From assembly GCA_035236585.1 (NCBI GenBank), contig CP141130.1, positions 32,375,501 through 32,439,500 on the forward strand: 64,000 nt of DNA, given 5' to 3'. Below, in pieces: positions 23,705 through 35,300 of the stretch; the stretch's first letter is position 1, and each line of letters begins with the position of its first letter. Position numbers and translations under genes: made by a program. Source of the DNA: Warburgia ugandensis. Its lineage: Eukaryota > Streptophyta > Magnoliopsida > Canellales > Canellaceae. The notes beneath the pieces were generated by a model, which did not search any database, was not told where the DNA came from, and worked only from the letters and a program-made list of their open reading frames with translations.

Positions 23705-24660
23705 CCAAGGTTGGTGAACCTCTATTTAGTAGTCGTGTATAAATCGTTGACTATAAAGAACGAAACTAAACGCATCTTTATGTGTTACGAAATATTGACG
23801 AAGTCCAACCATACATTGAGTAAGTTAATTATGCATGCATGCATATGTAAAATTTAATTATTGATGGTTAGTTACATTTTCTATGATTAATACTCTATTA
23901 ATTTGTTTGTGTATATATGTGTATGTAGTGAACACATGGACGTGATCAAGGCAAAGAATCCAAGTTATGCAAGGAAACTGAAGTGGCTATAATTTGAGAA
24001 TTGTCGCACTTTCAATAATTGACTACGTAAGAAGGTAAATTCTCACTTAATGTATATTAAATAACTACGTTCTATATATATGTATGTATTAATCTTACTT
24101 AAGCTTACTTAATATATTAATATACACAGAGTCAAGATCAGTGAGAAGTAGCAGGCAACGGTATATCAGAAACCTTACACTAGATTGCGATGGGACCATG
24201 ACTAGAAGTAATACAATATACTAGATATGCCATCAATGGTTATCACGTTTATATGAAAGACTGTGATAACTCAAGAGTGCAACAGAATAGTGGAGTTAGC
24301 TTAGTTTCCAATGCTACATTTTTTCCAGTTCAAAGGATAACAAGCCAATAGTGGCGGATGAAATTTATTACAGGGTTATAGGAGAGATTTGGGCCTTGGA
24401 TTATACTTTCAGAACTATGGTTGTGTTTAAGTGCAATTGGGTGGAACAAAACAAAGATAGCATCAAAACTAATTTCCTTGGATTGACATTGGTTGACCTC
24501 AATAGGATCAGCTATAAAAATGATTAATTTATTTTGGTATCTAAAGCAAAAAAAGTATTTTACGTACAAGATGAACGTGACAAGAGATGGTCAACTATTT
24601 TATCATCCTATCCAAGGAATTTATATGATGAAGATGATCTAGGAAACACTAAAGTAAATT
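23705..24660 (+). pseudogene. CACTA (En/Spm) transposon fragment with DUF4218/DUF4216-type domains
   Basis: Three exon-like blocks. Block 1 (about 23705-23819) reads KVGEPLFSSRVYKSL and, after a frame change, THLYVLRNIDEVQPYI. Intron 23820-23928 has gtaag...tatgtag ends, and joining across it gives PYIDEHMDVIKAKNPSYARK. Block 2 (23929-24034) has two in-frame stops. Intron 24035-24129 has gtaaa...acacag ends. Block 3 (24130-24640) reads YAINGYHVYMKDCDNSRVQQ, then NSGVSLVSNATFF, a frameshift after the T run at about 24318, then SSKDNKPIVADEIYYRVIGE, LDYTFRTMVVFKCNWVEQNK, a stop after ISYKND, and FILVSKAKKVFYVQDERDKR. These are the DUF4218 and DUF4216 signatures found downstream of Tnp2 in plant CACTA transposases. 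No terminal CACTA inverted repeats were seen. Non-functional. Confidence 0.85.
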
Positions 24661-24676
24661 ACCCTTCTGTTTTCAT

Positions 24677-24934
24677 ATGATGCAAATTTCATAAAAAGGT
24701 GAGATCTATTGCTTTAGAAATATGAAATGCATGAAAATCTTTTGTTTTGGAAAGCAATCTTTCGTATAAAACCCCGAGTGTCAAAACACATTTTCAAATC
24801 ATATAGCCATGGCATAGTTTTAAATCAACTCTATTCCCAAGAAAGTGTTAGTCACAGCCCTAGCTACAGAGAGTAACTACAATCAAGTAACATTCACTAA
24901 AAGATAAGGTAGGGATTTACTTACTTGTACTTAA
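24677..24934 (-). mobile_element. Old terminal LTR fragment of the CGACCCGGG gypsy family
   Basis: About 258 bp, a diverged copy of the gag-proximal LTR end seen at 8711-8984 (gatgcaaatttcataaaaag, aaaccccgagtgtcaaaac, cccaagaaagtgttagtcac). It ends in cttgtactt, the same breakpoint as the fragments in the double-cassette element (cttgtgctt). Confidence 0.8.
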
Positions 24935-25792
24935 TTTGGATGTTCATGGTTTTATTTTGAATGTAACTTTGGTTGAGGGATCAAGTCACATTTGGAAAAC
25001 GACAAATAGTTGAAATTAGAAGTTAATCAAGGGTTTGGCTGTAGGGCACATGATACCATATCATCTATTGAAGTATCTTGGGGGAAAATATAAAGCAAAG
25101 AAGATAAGAAGAAAAATTAGACATACGGGAAAGAATGTAGCTTTTTGGGACTCTTGCTAATGACATACAACCAACCATTAGAAGGAGACGTTGATGATGA
25201 ATAGATCACTAGATGGAAGACAAGAGGAAAAAGGGATTATCCTATGCTACTCAAAATGAAATAGGAGGAATAAGATCATATGATCTCAAAGAAGTATGAA
25301 GTAATTTATATATGAGTAGGAGAGTATCGTCATCTAAGGAGACTATCCTATACATGATCAGAGGAATATGAGCATCTAAGGATGGGTAGCTATACGAACT
25401 ATAGTTAGAAACTAATATTGTTAAACTGGCACGCATGGGACTATGTATCAGAGTACGCAACGAAAGCGGCCCATATGTACTTAAATTAAATGGAGAAGAT
25501 ATATTGATGATATATATGTAAGGCATTGAGGAAGGAATTATAAAGATGGTAAAGTGAGAATGTGCCTAGGATGGGTTGCATGGTAACGTGAAAGGGTTTT
25601 AAGGACACAATTCCTCTACATACTAACTTGAGGAATTAACAATAAGACATATAGGTTTGGAGCAAAAGGAATTTTCTTAGTTTGAGTTTTAAGGGAGTCC
25701 TTGGGAAGAATATGTCTTATCAAGAAGACAGCTGACTTGAAGGTAAGAATTTTTGGAATTTTGAGGACAAAATTCTTTTAAGGGGGTAATGA
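24935..25792 (+). mobile_element. LARD-like element, internal fragment B and polypurine tract
   Basis: Non-coding, collinear with about 61612-62291 (gaatgtaactttgRt..., aatcaagggtttggct, aaggcRttgaggaag-type phrases). It ends in ttttgaggacaaaattcttt and the polypurine tract taagggggtaatga (25779-25792) just before the LTR. Its first ~170 bp duplicate about 23420-23590, so fragments A and B overlap and are not a simple split of one sequence. Confidence 0.75.
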
Positions 25793-28118
25793 TGTAATGC
25801 CCTGAGCAATTTACGCTATTTTTGCATCTATTTAACAAAAATCAATTGGACATTTTATAGGAAATGAACCGTGTTAAATGCTTTACTTTATTTAAAATAT
25901 TGAATGAAGGAATTTATGAGAAAACTTGGTACCATTAGATTCTACTAGAAAAATGGAATCCAACGCCTCAAAGAATGCCGAAAACGGAGTTCGTATGAAG
26001 AAGTTACGGCCATTTAAAGATTAGGGGCAGTTTTGTAATTTATCTTTAAAAAACGAAAAAGATGAAAAACGCAGGGGGCCGTTTTGATAACGGCACCCCC
26101 TGTCTTCTTCCTCATCCCAATTTGTTTAGAAACCCCCTCTCCCGATTTTTCTAGAAACACCAGCACCACGTCTGCAAGGCAGTGCTAGGGGAAATGGCGG
26201 CACCGCCATTGGCAGCACCGCCTTTCATCCTCTATAAAAAAACCCCTCTCCCTCTCCCTCTTCCTCCAATCATCTCCTTTCCTCCTCTTTTAGCTGTTTC
26301 AAGCTAAGGTTCCAACAATGTTTTCATCAGAAAACCCCTCCCCAGGCTTCCCTGTGATTTCCAGCACCGGCCCAGGTCTTCTCTCCAGGCCGACCAATCT
26401 CCTTTTCCTTCCACTTCTCTTTCACCTTCTTCCCTATGGCATCCTGTTGCATTTCTAGGGTTTTCGGCAAGCGTAGAGGGAAACACACCACCGGAAGAAG
26501 GGCACCATGTTGGGGCTGCCCAGGTAGGTTTTCTCCCCCTCTCTCTCCGTTTTACTTCCTTCAGGCCGGATCCATGGCATATCTGGTCTTTTTTTCGGCC
26601 TGAAGATGCTGGACTCGTGATGGGTTTGATAACCCATTGAAGAAGACGACTCAGGGATGCTAGGTGTAGCACACTCCCTGGGGCGATCCTCTCACGTGCA
26701 CACCGCATGTGGGCGCAGTCCCAGTTTCGACCGAGACACACATGCGCCCTGGGAGCTGAGGTGCACTGTGCCTGTGCCAAAGACATGTTTGCACGATGCC
26801 ATTGGCATGCACGTGGCATGCGAACGCAGTTCCTAGCGTGGCCTTCAGGTGTGCATGACGTACGGGTGTGAGTCCTAGTTCTACCAGGGCACGCACGTGT
26901 CCCAGGAACTATGGGCGCAGGGCTCGTATGGACAAAAGTTGGCTTTTCCGTGATGATTGTAACACTAAAAATCCAATTTTTCATGTTTAAATGATATACA
27001 GGAGCCATAAAGGTACTTTAGGACTCGTCTACAAGAGGGACACGAGCTAAGTGACGACAATCGAGGTAGGTGTTCTATTGCTACTAGACTTTTCAAAAGA
27101 ACCCATGATGCTTTGAGAATGCATGTTTTCAGTCATGATTGCTTTTCTAATGTATGTTTTAAGTTTTTAAGTTAAATGTCCTATCTTTATGCGTATATCA
27201 TATAAACTTATGTTACATCCTTATGCACATGACCTATTTACATGAATTGATTTCATAAATGAACTTAGCATGCATATGAAAAATACATTGCGCATATATT
27301 GTCAAGACATGTGTTACATGCATAGACATGTTTTGAAAAAGGATTCTTATCTTCATGATACATGCGTAGACATGTTTCAAAAAGTGTAGCCTTAGCTGAT
27401 GAGGGCGGGCCAGAGAGAGCTGGCAGGCTTCTAGGCTATCAGGCTTCTAGGTTGTCAAGGTTATGACTTTGAATACGATACTAGCATGAGCAGATTTTAT
27501 GCATTACATGCATGTTTTGCAATCGATTGCATAAATTGCATGATTTGTGATGATTGAGCTTTGGCTTTATCTTTAGATGCTTTTGGGCTAATAAGCTCAT
27601 GGGTGCTATGCCGAGAGGTTTGGGGTGGCCTCCCAGCCTCTACCACTATAGGTGGAAAGGGTACCACACCAAAAAGGCTTGTCCTTACTTTGATTGATGT
27701 GTAGTAATGAGGACTACCATTGGTGTCACGGCACCCGATCGAAGTGTCATATGCCCACTCACGAGTAGAAGATGCCTCAGGAAATGTTAGTGCTACAAGC
27801 AAGTAAATAAAAAAGAGACAATTACACATGTAAGTAAATACTCTACCCTTTGGACATGTATTTGTATTTATTTACAGTTGGGCTGTGAGCTATGATTGGA
27901 TAGACTTGGGAAGACATTTATGATTTCTGAAAATTTCAAAAACTACTTTGGTTGTTGTGAAAGCAAATGACACTCGGGGTTTTCAAAATGAGTTTAAAAC
28001 AAAAGATTTTCCCCTGCATTGCATTGTTTTTATAAAATGGTTTTCAAATAAGGATGCATCTCGCCTTAGGAATTAGATATTGCATTTAAAAATGCATGGG
28101 AAAACCTGGGTCGTCACA
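25793..28118 (+). mobile_element. 3' LTR of a LARD-like gypsy element
   Basis: From TGTAATGCCCTGAGC to CTGGGTCGTCACA, 2326 bp, directly after a polypurine tract. It is similar to 57317-58791 and 62292-64000. A TATA-like ctataaaaaa lies at about 26232. A GC-rich block with repeated gtgtcccaggaac / tgggagctgagg-type phrases spans about 26600-26930. The long minus-strand open frame here (26304-27008) follows this GC-rich block and has no family match that I recognise. Confidence 0.85.
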
Positions 28119-28745
28119 ATACCTACCTAAGAAAAGCATAGCTTAATGAACTGATTGATTATTTCCACATTTATAAAGTATTTATAGTTTGCTATAGTTT
28201 GGTTGATTTAATTATCTACTCGAACATTCCTTACTATTGATGGTCTCGTAATTGAGAGAGCTAGTACTATTGTCTCTATTCCAAGGTAAGCGACATGTGC
28301 TCACCCCCCCTACAAGCATTCTAGAAGAACCATTGAGGAGGTATGAGGCCCAAGAGGATGTGCCATAGTGGTTAATGGCTTTAGCAACATTTTGATGTAC
28401 GCAGGCAAAGTAGAATTTTCTTATTTGAGGAGTTATATTTTATAATAAACTAAATAGCTCATTTTGTAAGTTTAGGGTTGATACCGAATACCTTGTATAT
28501 ATTCTAAATCGGTAATGGAAGACTATTTTTGTACAATAATTTATGTTGTGACTAGTGAATCTTATGACAAAGCAAATTGATTTACTATGTTTTTTCCTAT
28601 TTTAATTTATGTGAGAAGATTTCATTATGACATTCTAGTTTGAGGATGGGTGTTTCTAAATATTTATATTATTATTCTTTTCTAAATCATTTTCAAAAAG
28701 AAAGGAAATTTCCAAATATTGATTTTATAAAACTGGGATGTGACA
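28119..28745 (+). mobile_element. Gypsy LTR tail fragment
   Basis: Non-coding. It ends in aaactgggatgtgaca, the same style of LTR terminus as the neighbours (gggtcgtgaca / gggtcgtcaca), and has a TATA/poly-A-rich middle. Its left part is replaced by the LTR ending at 28118. Family not determined. Confidence 0.4.
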
Positions 28746-28761
28746 CCTGGTTGTAGTAGGA

Positions 28762-29750
28762 TTGAAGTATGAGAAGATACATGCATGTCCCAATGATTGC
28801 ATCTTGTATAGAAAGGAGCACAAAGATAAAACTATATCACCAACTTGTAGACAATCAAGAGGGAAGTTGAAGAAGAATTCAGTTAAGATGATGTTCCTAC
28901 AAAGGTCCAATAGTATTTTTCCCCATGTGAAGGTTCGAAATAATGTTTCATATTATAGAAACAATGGAGAACCAAATATGGCATGGCAAGGAGAGAGTAG
29001 CTGATATCAAATCACACCATCCAATAAATAGCCCAGAATTGAAGTTTGTAAACCTCTTGTGGCCTAATTTTGGACATGAAATTAGAAGCCTATGACTTGC
29101 ATTATCTACAGATGAGACTACTCCTCATGGCTCTAAGAGTAGTAGGTATAGTTGTTGGCCTATTATAATGATGTGTTACAACCTCCCACCATTTCTTTGC
29201 AAGATGAGAATGTTTATGAAGTTAAATATGTTGATATCATATGTGTAGCAACGAGGGAATGACATTGAAATGTACTTAGTGTCCTTGATCAATGATCTTA
29301 AGGCATTATAGGATGTAGTTATTGAAACATGATTCATACAAGTTGTTCACCCTAAAGGCTATACTATTGTGGACAATAAGTGACTTCTCTACATATGGTA
29401 ATTTGTCTAGATGCGCGTGAAGGGATACAATGCTTGTCCTATCTATAGTGACCAAACATATCCCTTACAACTTAAATATGATAAGAAAATGGCATTCTTT
29501 GTCCATAGAAGATGGTTCGATAGAGACCATCCATACCATTTTCAGAAGGGAGAATTTAATGGTAGTGTAAAGACAAGGATAGTGCAGAAAGCCTTTAAAC
29601 CCCTAAGTTACTCCAAGTGGACAAGTTATAGTCTCGTAAGAGTTTCCAATAATGATACCTATAAACATTTCAAAACTTTTCTGAAGGTCCTTTATTTATC
29701 TGAGAGAACATTTTTCTGTTCAGCTTTATTAAATATCCAACTTTAGTTTG
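28762..29750 (+). pseudogene. CACTA (En/Spm) Tnp2 transposase fragment, N-terminal part
   Basis: The frame from 28762 gives MKYEKIHACPNDCILYRKEH, then SPTCRQSRGK and EPNMAWQGES, the opening Tnp2 signature (YEKIHACPNDCMLYWKE in the family). After stops and frame changes the match continues: ALSTDETTPHGSKSSRY (about 29098-29150), CWPIIMMCYNLPPFLCKMRM (about 29155-29210), GNDIEMYLVSLINDLKAL (about 29253-29310). From 29411 an open frame gives MRVKGYNACPIYSDQTYPLQ, KMAFFVHRRWFDRDHPYHFQ and GEFNGSVKTR, matching the region where Tnp2 carries a Cys-containing motif and HRRFLPxDHPYR. Tnp2 cuts and joins CACTA ends. After about 29610 the match fades. No terminal repeats seen. It is not the continuation of 23705-24660, because the gene parts are in the wrong order. 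Confidence 0.85.
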
Positions 29751-30830
29751 TTAACACAATTGAACAAGAATTTCAAATTACTATCCCTATTCTAAAAATA
29801 TCACATTAATTAATTAAACATCAGAATGTGAGTGTGTGAATATAGCCAATATATACATACTTATCAATTTCAGAGTAAAAATTAACCTAAATTACCATTC
29901 AAAAGTATACTTCAACTCAAATCTCATAGGATATTCTTAACTCTCAGAAAGAAGACACTTGAAAAGGGGTAAATCTCTCATTAGTATGTGAGTAGAATGT
30001 GTTTATCAAGTCTAAACAATATCAAATATTTCATGCAAAAGAATGATAATTAAGAAAAACTATGATTATGGTGTCATCAAATAATATAAACTATTAGCAA
30101 TATTAGTCTCTACAAAAGGCTTAGGGAGTGCTAAAGGCTTTGGATTTCTAAGGATGACCTCTATCATTTCCTAGGGTTCATATGACTTACAAATGACCAT
30201 AAACTCAAGAGATATATGGCATAATCTATCAAATGTTTTCTCAATAGTTGACCAAACCATGAATAATGAGACTAACTAGGAAATTGTGTCTATTAAAGAA
30301 AATTTTTGAATTTATGTGTAACCCTCAAAAAAGGAAGAATGGCTCTAATCTCATGTGGGTTGTAAGTCTTCACTATCTTTAGGACCTCTAAGTTATATCT
30401 TCTCTTCAACTTAAACTATATATAGCTATTATACAATAATTGTTATGAGTTTAACTTTCATAAAATAAAAAATAAAAAAATTTAAGAAAAGGATAAAATA
30501 ATGAACTAATTGTATACAAATATATTAATATAATAAAGTTTAAAAGATAGGTTGAATATTCAGAAAATCTAAATTCTCATCCTAGGAAAGGAACTTATTA
30601 TAAAAATTCTTTTTCAATTTTTTTTTTTAAATTTTTCTCAAAACTTTTACTAAAATGAATCTAGAAACCTAAATAAACACATCAAAATTTAAAGTACCCT
30701 ACCTCCAGACTTAAATTAAACATTATCCTCAATGTTCAGAACTATATACCACAAGCAAAAAATAATAATAAACCTGAGACGAAAGGGTGAGAAGATATGT
30801 ACCTACACTCTTGGGATAGTGCATTGATCT
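29751..30830. other. AT-rich stretch without recognised content
   Basis: No open frame, repeat end or family motif that I can support. It contains long A/T runs near 30470 and 30610-30650. Confidence 0.6.
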
Positions 30831-31169
30831 ATTAATGTATTTATTTGAATGCAACATTAATATACAATGAATGCTGATGCAAATGCAAAACTAATATGAT
30901 CATAAAACTACACTAATTAACTAATCAACTCTAACTTAGTTCTAAACCTAACTAGCTAATCTAATCTATTGTAATCCTAACTCCAGCAATTAAATGGTGG
31001 TGATAAGGTAAAGACATGAAAGACCAAAGCGAAATTAAGTATCATAGGGCCAAATTGAGATGAATGGTCCTCATTGTTAGCAAATTGAGGAAAGCTAAGG
31101 CCCATTTCAAAAAGTGCAGGATATTCCTCTTTCTTTCTTACATTTTCCTATAGTTAGGAGAAACTATTT

Positions 31170-31511
31170 CTACATTATCCTAAAAGTTTGTTCTTGTTCT
31201 TTTGGAGGCAGGGAACCAATGGGGTTTAAGCCCTCAATATCTTTTAATGTCAACCATAGAGTTGGTTGATGTTCAACTATGACATCAATTGACTCTCCTT
31301 TCTTTTTATCTATAACTGCAATGGTTTCAAATAAACCTAAATTGGCATCTTGTGACTTGTCAAATAAAAGTCGTTGGTCCAAATAGGATGACTCTTCGAC
31401 ATTGAATGGCTCAAATGGAAACTCAAGCGAGGTAAGGAGTCCTAGTCGAGATGTCCACTGAGAAGTGTCCGTGAATGGTTCAATATCAATTAAAGCACAC
31501 TCATCATCCAT
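31170..31511 (-). other. Unidentified 113-residue open frame
   Basis: An acidic, non-repetitive translation starting MDDECALIDIEPFTDTSQWT and ending GLNPIGSLPPKEQEQTFRIM. It differs from the phenylalanine/serine-rich chance frames elsewhere because its composition is protein-like (balanced Asp/Glu, Leu, Pro). It lies in AT-rich sequence between the Tnp2 fragment and a dispersed repeat. I do not recognise the family. It may be a fragment of an element's accessory or gag region, or chance. No promoter or intron signals were evident. Confidence 0.25.
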
Positions 31512-32150
31512 GGAGGTGTTTGTATCAAAATCAAACTTAAGATAAGTAGGACAAACCTTGAGTGGATAATTACTAGTCGATAGTAGGGATTATTTGAGAT
31601 TACTTATCTCATAAGGATCTTTAGATGATATTTCCAACTATACATTAATTGTTGGGCTTCTCATTATCCCCAAAATGTTCAGTTTCCTAAACCCTTTTTA
31701 ATGGAATGACCAATCATTTGACCCTTTAATTGTAAGGCCTACACCAAAAAATGGTGCATAAAATGACCTCAACTTTATATACAATGAAAACAATTCAGTA
31801 TATACAACATAAGAGTACTTTTTTTCCCTTTTTTTTCTCTTTTCTTACTTTTTTAATTAAGGGGAACCTGAGCTATATGATGCACATTCAAGGGTATACA
31901 ATTAATCCTAACCCTCACACAGACATGCTAAACTATTTGAATTTTCTTTATTTTCTTTGGAGGAGTAACTTTTAAGTTATTAATGACTTAGGCAGCTCCT
32001 CCTCTCTTTCAGACTTGTCATACTACTTACTAATTAGATGCTCCCTTGATCAACCACTTTGCACCCTCCTTAGTCAACCATACTTACTTTGAGTCATCGA
32101 ATGTGTTGCAGAGCTCATCATTTTAATACCAACATAGCTGAGCAAGTAGA

Positions 32151-32900
32151 AACCACTAAAGTGGCAATAAGTTGCCTCCTTCCACGAGGGTCCCATGAGC
32201 TTGTAAACTACTAAGGTCTCTTCTAAATTGATTTTAAATTAAATTTTCAAGCAAGGATTGTGTGAAAGGTGATGTTTAACCTAGGTGGGCCAAGGGATGG
32301 TGATCAAATACACCCTTGATCTTATAAGGGCGATTGCCCTTACTAATCAATTAAGCATATTCCATGATAGATCAATCAACATATATCGTACTCAAAGCAA
32401 TTAAAGATGCTCTAATTATGCAATTAAAATTGGTAAACTAATGCAACTACATATATGCTATCTAACAAGGGATTAGGGCCTCAATAGACTAGACTCTATA
32501 ACCTTGACAGTCTATGTCATTGGGTTATAACCAAGCTTAGGTTATCCTTTTTAAATAGGTCATTACTAATGCAAAGTCCTAGATGTAGTGCAATAAATAA
32601 TATAATGGATGCACACCATGTTGATTACACTATCAAATAAATAAACCAAACTAAACTATATGCAATCTATATATGAATGGTAAGAGATTTTTGAAAAGCT
32701 TATAGTGGTGGGTCTTGGATAAGGTCTTCTTGTGCAAGGGTGGGTCCATGTACATGTTAGCTCCTCTTCCGAGTTAGGATGGCTCATCCTTAACCTTTAT
32801 TATTCTGTCCCTTTAATTTGAATAAATTGTGATTAAATATAATACATTCTTGTCCTCACTACAATTCACTAAAAAAAAAAAAAGTTATTGAATCCCAATT
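32151..32900 (+). repeat. Dispersed repeat, copy 1
   Basis: Shares ordered blocks with 43010-43580: ttccaagagggtcc/ttccaMgagggtcc, tttaacctaggtggg then caagggatggtga, cacccttgatctt, caagggtgggtccatgtaca, and ctcctcttccRRgttaggat. The spacing is similar, so this is one repeated unit of about 0.6-0.75 kb. No coding potential. Family unknown; it may be part of a Tat-like element. Confidence 0.7.
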
Positions 32901-34195
32901 TCCTTTAATTTTTTTTGCCAAATTCCTACAAAAGATTAATTTTTTTTTTTTTTTTAAATGAGTACCTATAAAATCCATAAGAATAATAGAAATAAAATGA
33001 AAAACGCAACTAAAATGAATGCAACCCTAAAATTTATGACTAGTGGTAAAGTAATTGACCTAGATTCTAACTAAAATTTATTGTGAGTCCTTGGTAACAA
33101 TAATGTATTTTAAAAATGATACTGCAAGGGAATGACTCTATTGTAACATAGAATAAGCAAGTACAGGTTGATCCACAGAGATTATAATTAACAAATTTTA
33201 ATTAAACCTAGTTTGACTACTTTAAACTTACCAAATAATTTACTAAACTAAATTAATCAACTAAAAATGCTAAAAATCACATAAACAGATAAAAATGCTA
33301 GACATTAAATGTAAGCATAGGAATTAAAAATCCAATATATTAAAAATCAAATACTTTTAGGACTAAGCTATCTAGGTTAGTTTTACTCATATAATTAAAA
33401 GCATGATGTTTCTAAAACACGGGAGATGATTCTTTCAATGCTCTCTTTTTATGATTTTCTTAATATCAATGCATAGCTTGGTACTATACTTATTCAAAAT
33501 ATAGCCCATCTTCTTAGGGCATCGATTGTTAAATATTCTCATATAGCCTCTCTCTTCTCACTATACTTTGTATCCCTTTATTTCAAGCAATCATGGAGTA
33601 TGTGAGCTTAGTGCACAATAAACCAATATTAATACCAAGTGTGTTTTAACCTCAAACAACTCATTCTTAATACTGTTTTATTCTAACATATATTTCATCT
33701 TCATGTCCCAGGTTAGTAATGAAACGTAAGCATAAAGAGATGAACTAATTTTAACAACTAACAAAGTAAGTAAACATAACATAAAGGAAATAACACTTAA
33801 ATCAAAAAGAAAAGAAATTTTAATATATTGAAATGTAAATTACATCAACTAACCATAAGGAAAGAAATAAGAAAAGCAAATACTACTAATCCTAATAGTT
33901 AGAATGCATTCATCTAGAACGTTCAACATGTCACTCAAGAGATCTTTCAGTGAATCCCATTAACCCGCATAATACCACCTTTCTTTCCCATTATCTACTT
34001 TTGATATAAATCATGTTGTGTCACTCAAAATAATTGTGGATCACCAACCACTCATGCCACAGCCCTTGGAAGAAGTGTTTGCACCAAAAAATCTCTTCTC
34101 TTCTCCATGGATGTTCCTCCATTTTAGATGCTCTCCCCTAGTGTTTGATCACTTCGTGTGGTCCTCTAGAGTTGAGAACTCCTCTTGGTTTGCCC

Positions 34196-34200
<5 letters not shown>

Positions 34201-34282
<82 letters not shown>
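34201..34282. repeat. (CT)41 microsatellite
   Basis: A perfect 82-bp CT/GA dinucleotide run, by far the longest simple repeat in the window. Confidence 0.98.
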
Positions 34283-34284
<2 letters not shown>

Positions 34285-34753
34285 CATGGAAAAGTGGGGA
34301 ATGGAGGATGGGGAATGACACAAGGGGGTTCTTCTTTTGTAGATCACATTGATTCTCTTTTCCTTACTTTGCCTTTAGCTAGCCCTCAATCTTTCTTTTA
34401 TTCTTTGCTTTTCCTCATCCTTGGATCATCTTTCAACTCTAGGATGGATGGTGAGATTTCCTTGAAGTCTCCTATCTAAAAAGACATTGTTTTATGGTAC
34501 ATTCCTTCTCATCCATCGAATCACGCTAAGGTGAATGGCTAAGATTTCATAGAGATTTTCTTATCCATGATAATTCCCTTCTTTTATTTTCTCCTCGCTA
34601 ACCATTTTTATCTTCAGCGAATGAGATTAAAGTAAAAATACATTTTTCCTAAGGAGACTATGTTCTCTCTTCCTTGATTTTCAGTGGGTAGCCTACCAAA
34701 AGAAATTTCCTCCAATTATGGCTAAGTCTTCTCTCTCATATACGGCTTCTTTT

Positions 34754-34865
34754 CATTGGTCAATTGTAACTCAAATGGCTTTTCATTAGTTGCTTTAGGA
34801 TGGTCTTTCCATTGGTCAATCCTAATTCAGATGGCTTCTCATTGGATGCTTTAAGATGGTCTTGG
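34754..34865. repeat. 56-bp tandem duplication
   Basis: Two imperfect copies beginning cattggtcaat and containing atggctt...cattRgWtgcttta and gatggtctt. Confidence 0.85.
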
Positions 34866-35300
34866 ATATGAATTAGTCTCAGCTACTTTTTTCTTTAAAT
34901 ATTCTTGAATGAAAACTAACTGCAGATTTTTTACCATTTTTTGTCTCTCTCCTGCCTCCTTATTTTTCTCCATCAATCATACTAATACCTTCAGTTACTT
35001 CACTTGGATTTAAGTAGGATGCAACACCTTTGCAAGGAAAATTAATGGAACACATATAGATGGCCCCCATTTTGAAATGTAGAGAGAGACAGTAATGGAT
35101 TTAGGTCTCCTACGAACCCTAGATTGAGTGTGCTGCACATGCTTGCTTCCTTTAATGAAGGTAGAAAAATGCATGCAAATATGCATGAAAGTTTTGCCAC
35201 CTTATCTTTTGATATTTACATCCTCTTTTGCACAAATAAGGTTCAACGATGCTTCTAGGGTTTCTGACTGTGTTGAAATGATATGAACACCCATTCAGCA

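Larger units (their letters stand above)
33100..35300 (-). mobile_element. Tat/Athila-type LTR, opposite orientation
   Basis: The reverse complement of 33110-33180 gives ctgtggatcaacctgtactt, gcttattctatgttacaata and cccttgcagtatc. These align with the 3'-end motif of the LTRs at 1-2290 and 53244-55571 (gtgggatcgacccgtacttg, gcacttgcggtaa). The sequence beyond is TTTAG-rich in reverse complement, like those LTRs. The far boundary is approximate. Short frames around 34018-34479 translate the CT repeat and are not genes. Confidence 0.55.

Noticed and set aside
26304-27008. 234-residue minus-strand frame
   Set aside because: Lies within an LTR across a GC-rich repeat block where stop codons are rare; other frames there are also open and no domain is visible.
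34201-34282. Possible centromeric or telomeric satellite
   Set aside because: Simple dinucleotide run only; no plant telomere repeat (TTTAGGG array) and no 150-180-bp satellite monomer anywhere in the window.
34018-34479. 153-residue frame with long Ser-Leu run
   Set aside because: Made by the CT microsatellite; flanks are LTR sequence.
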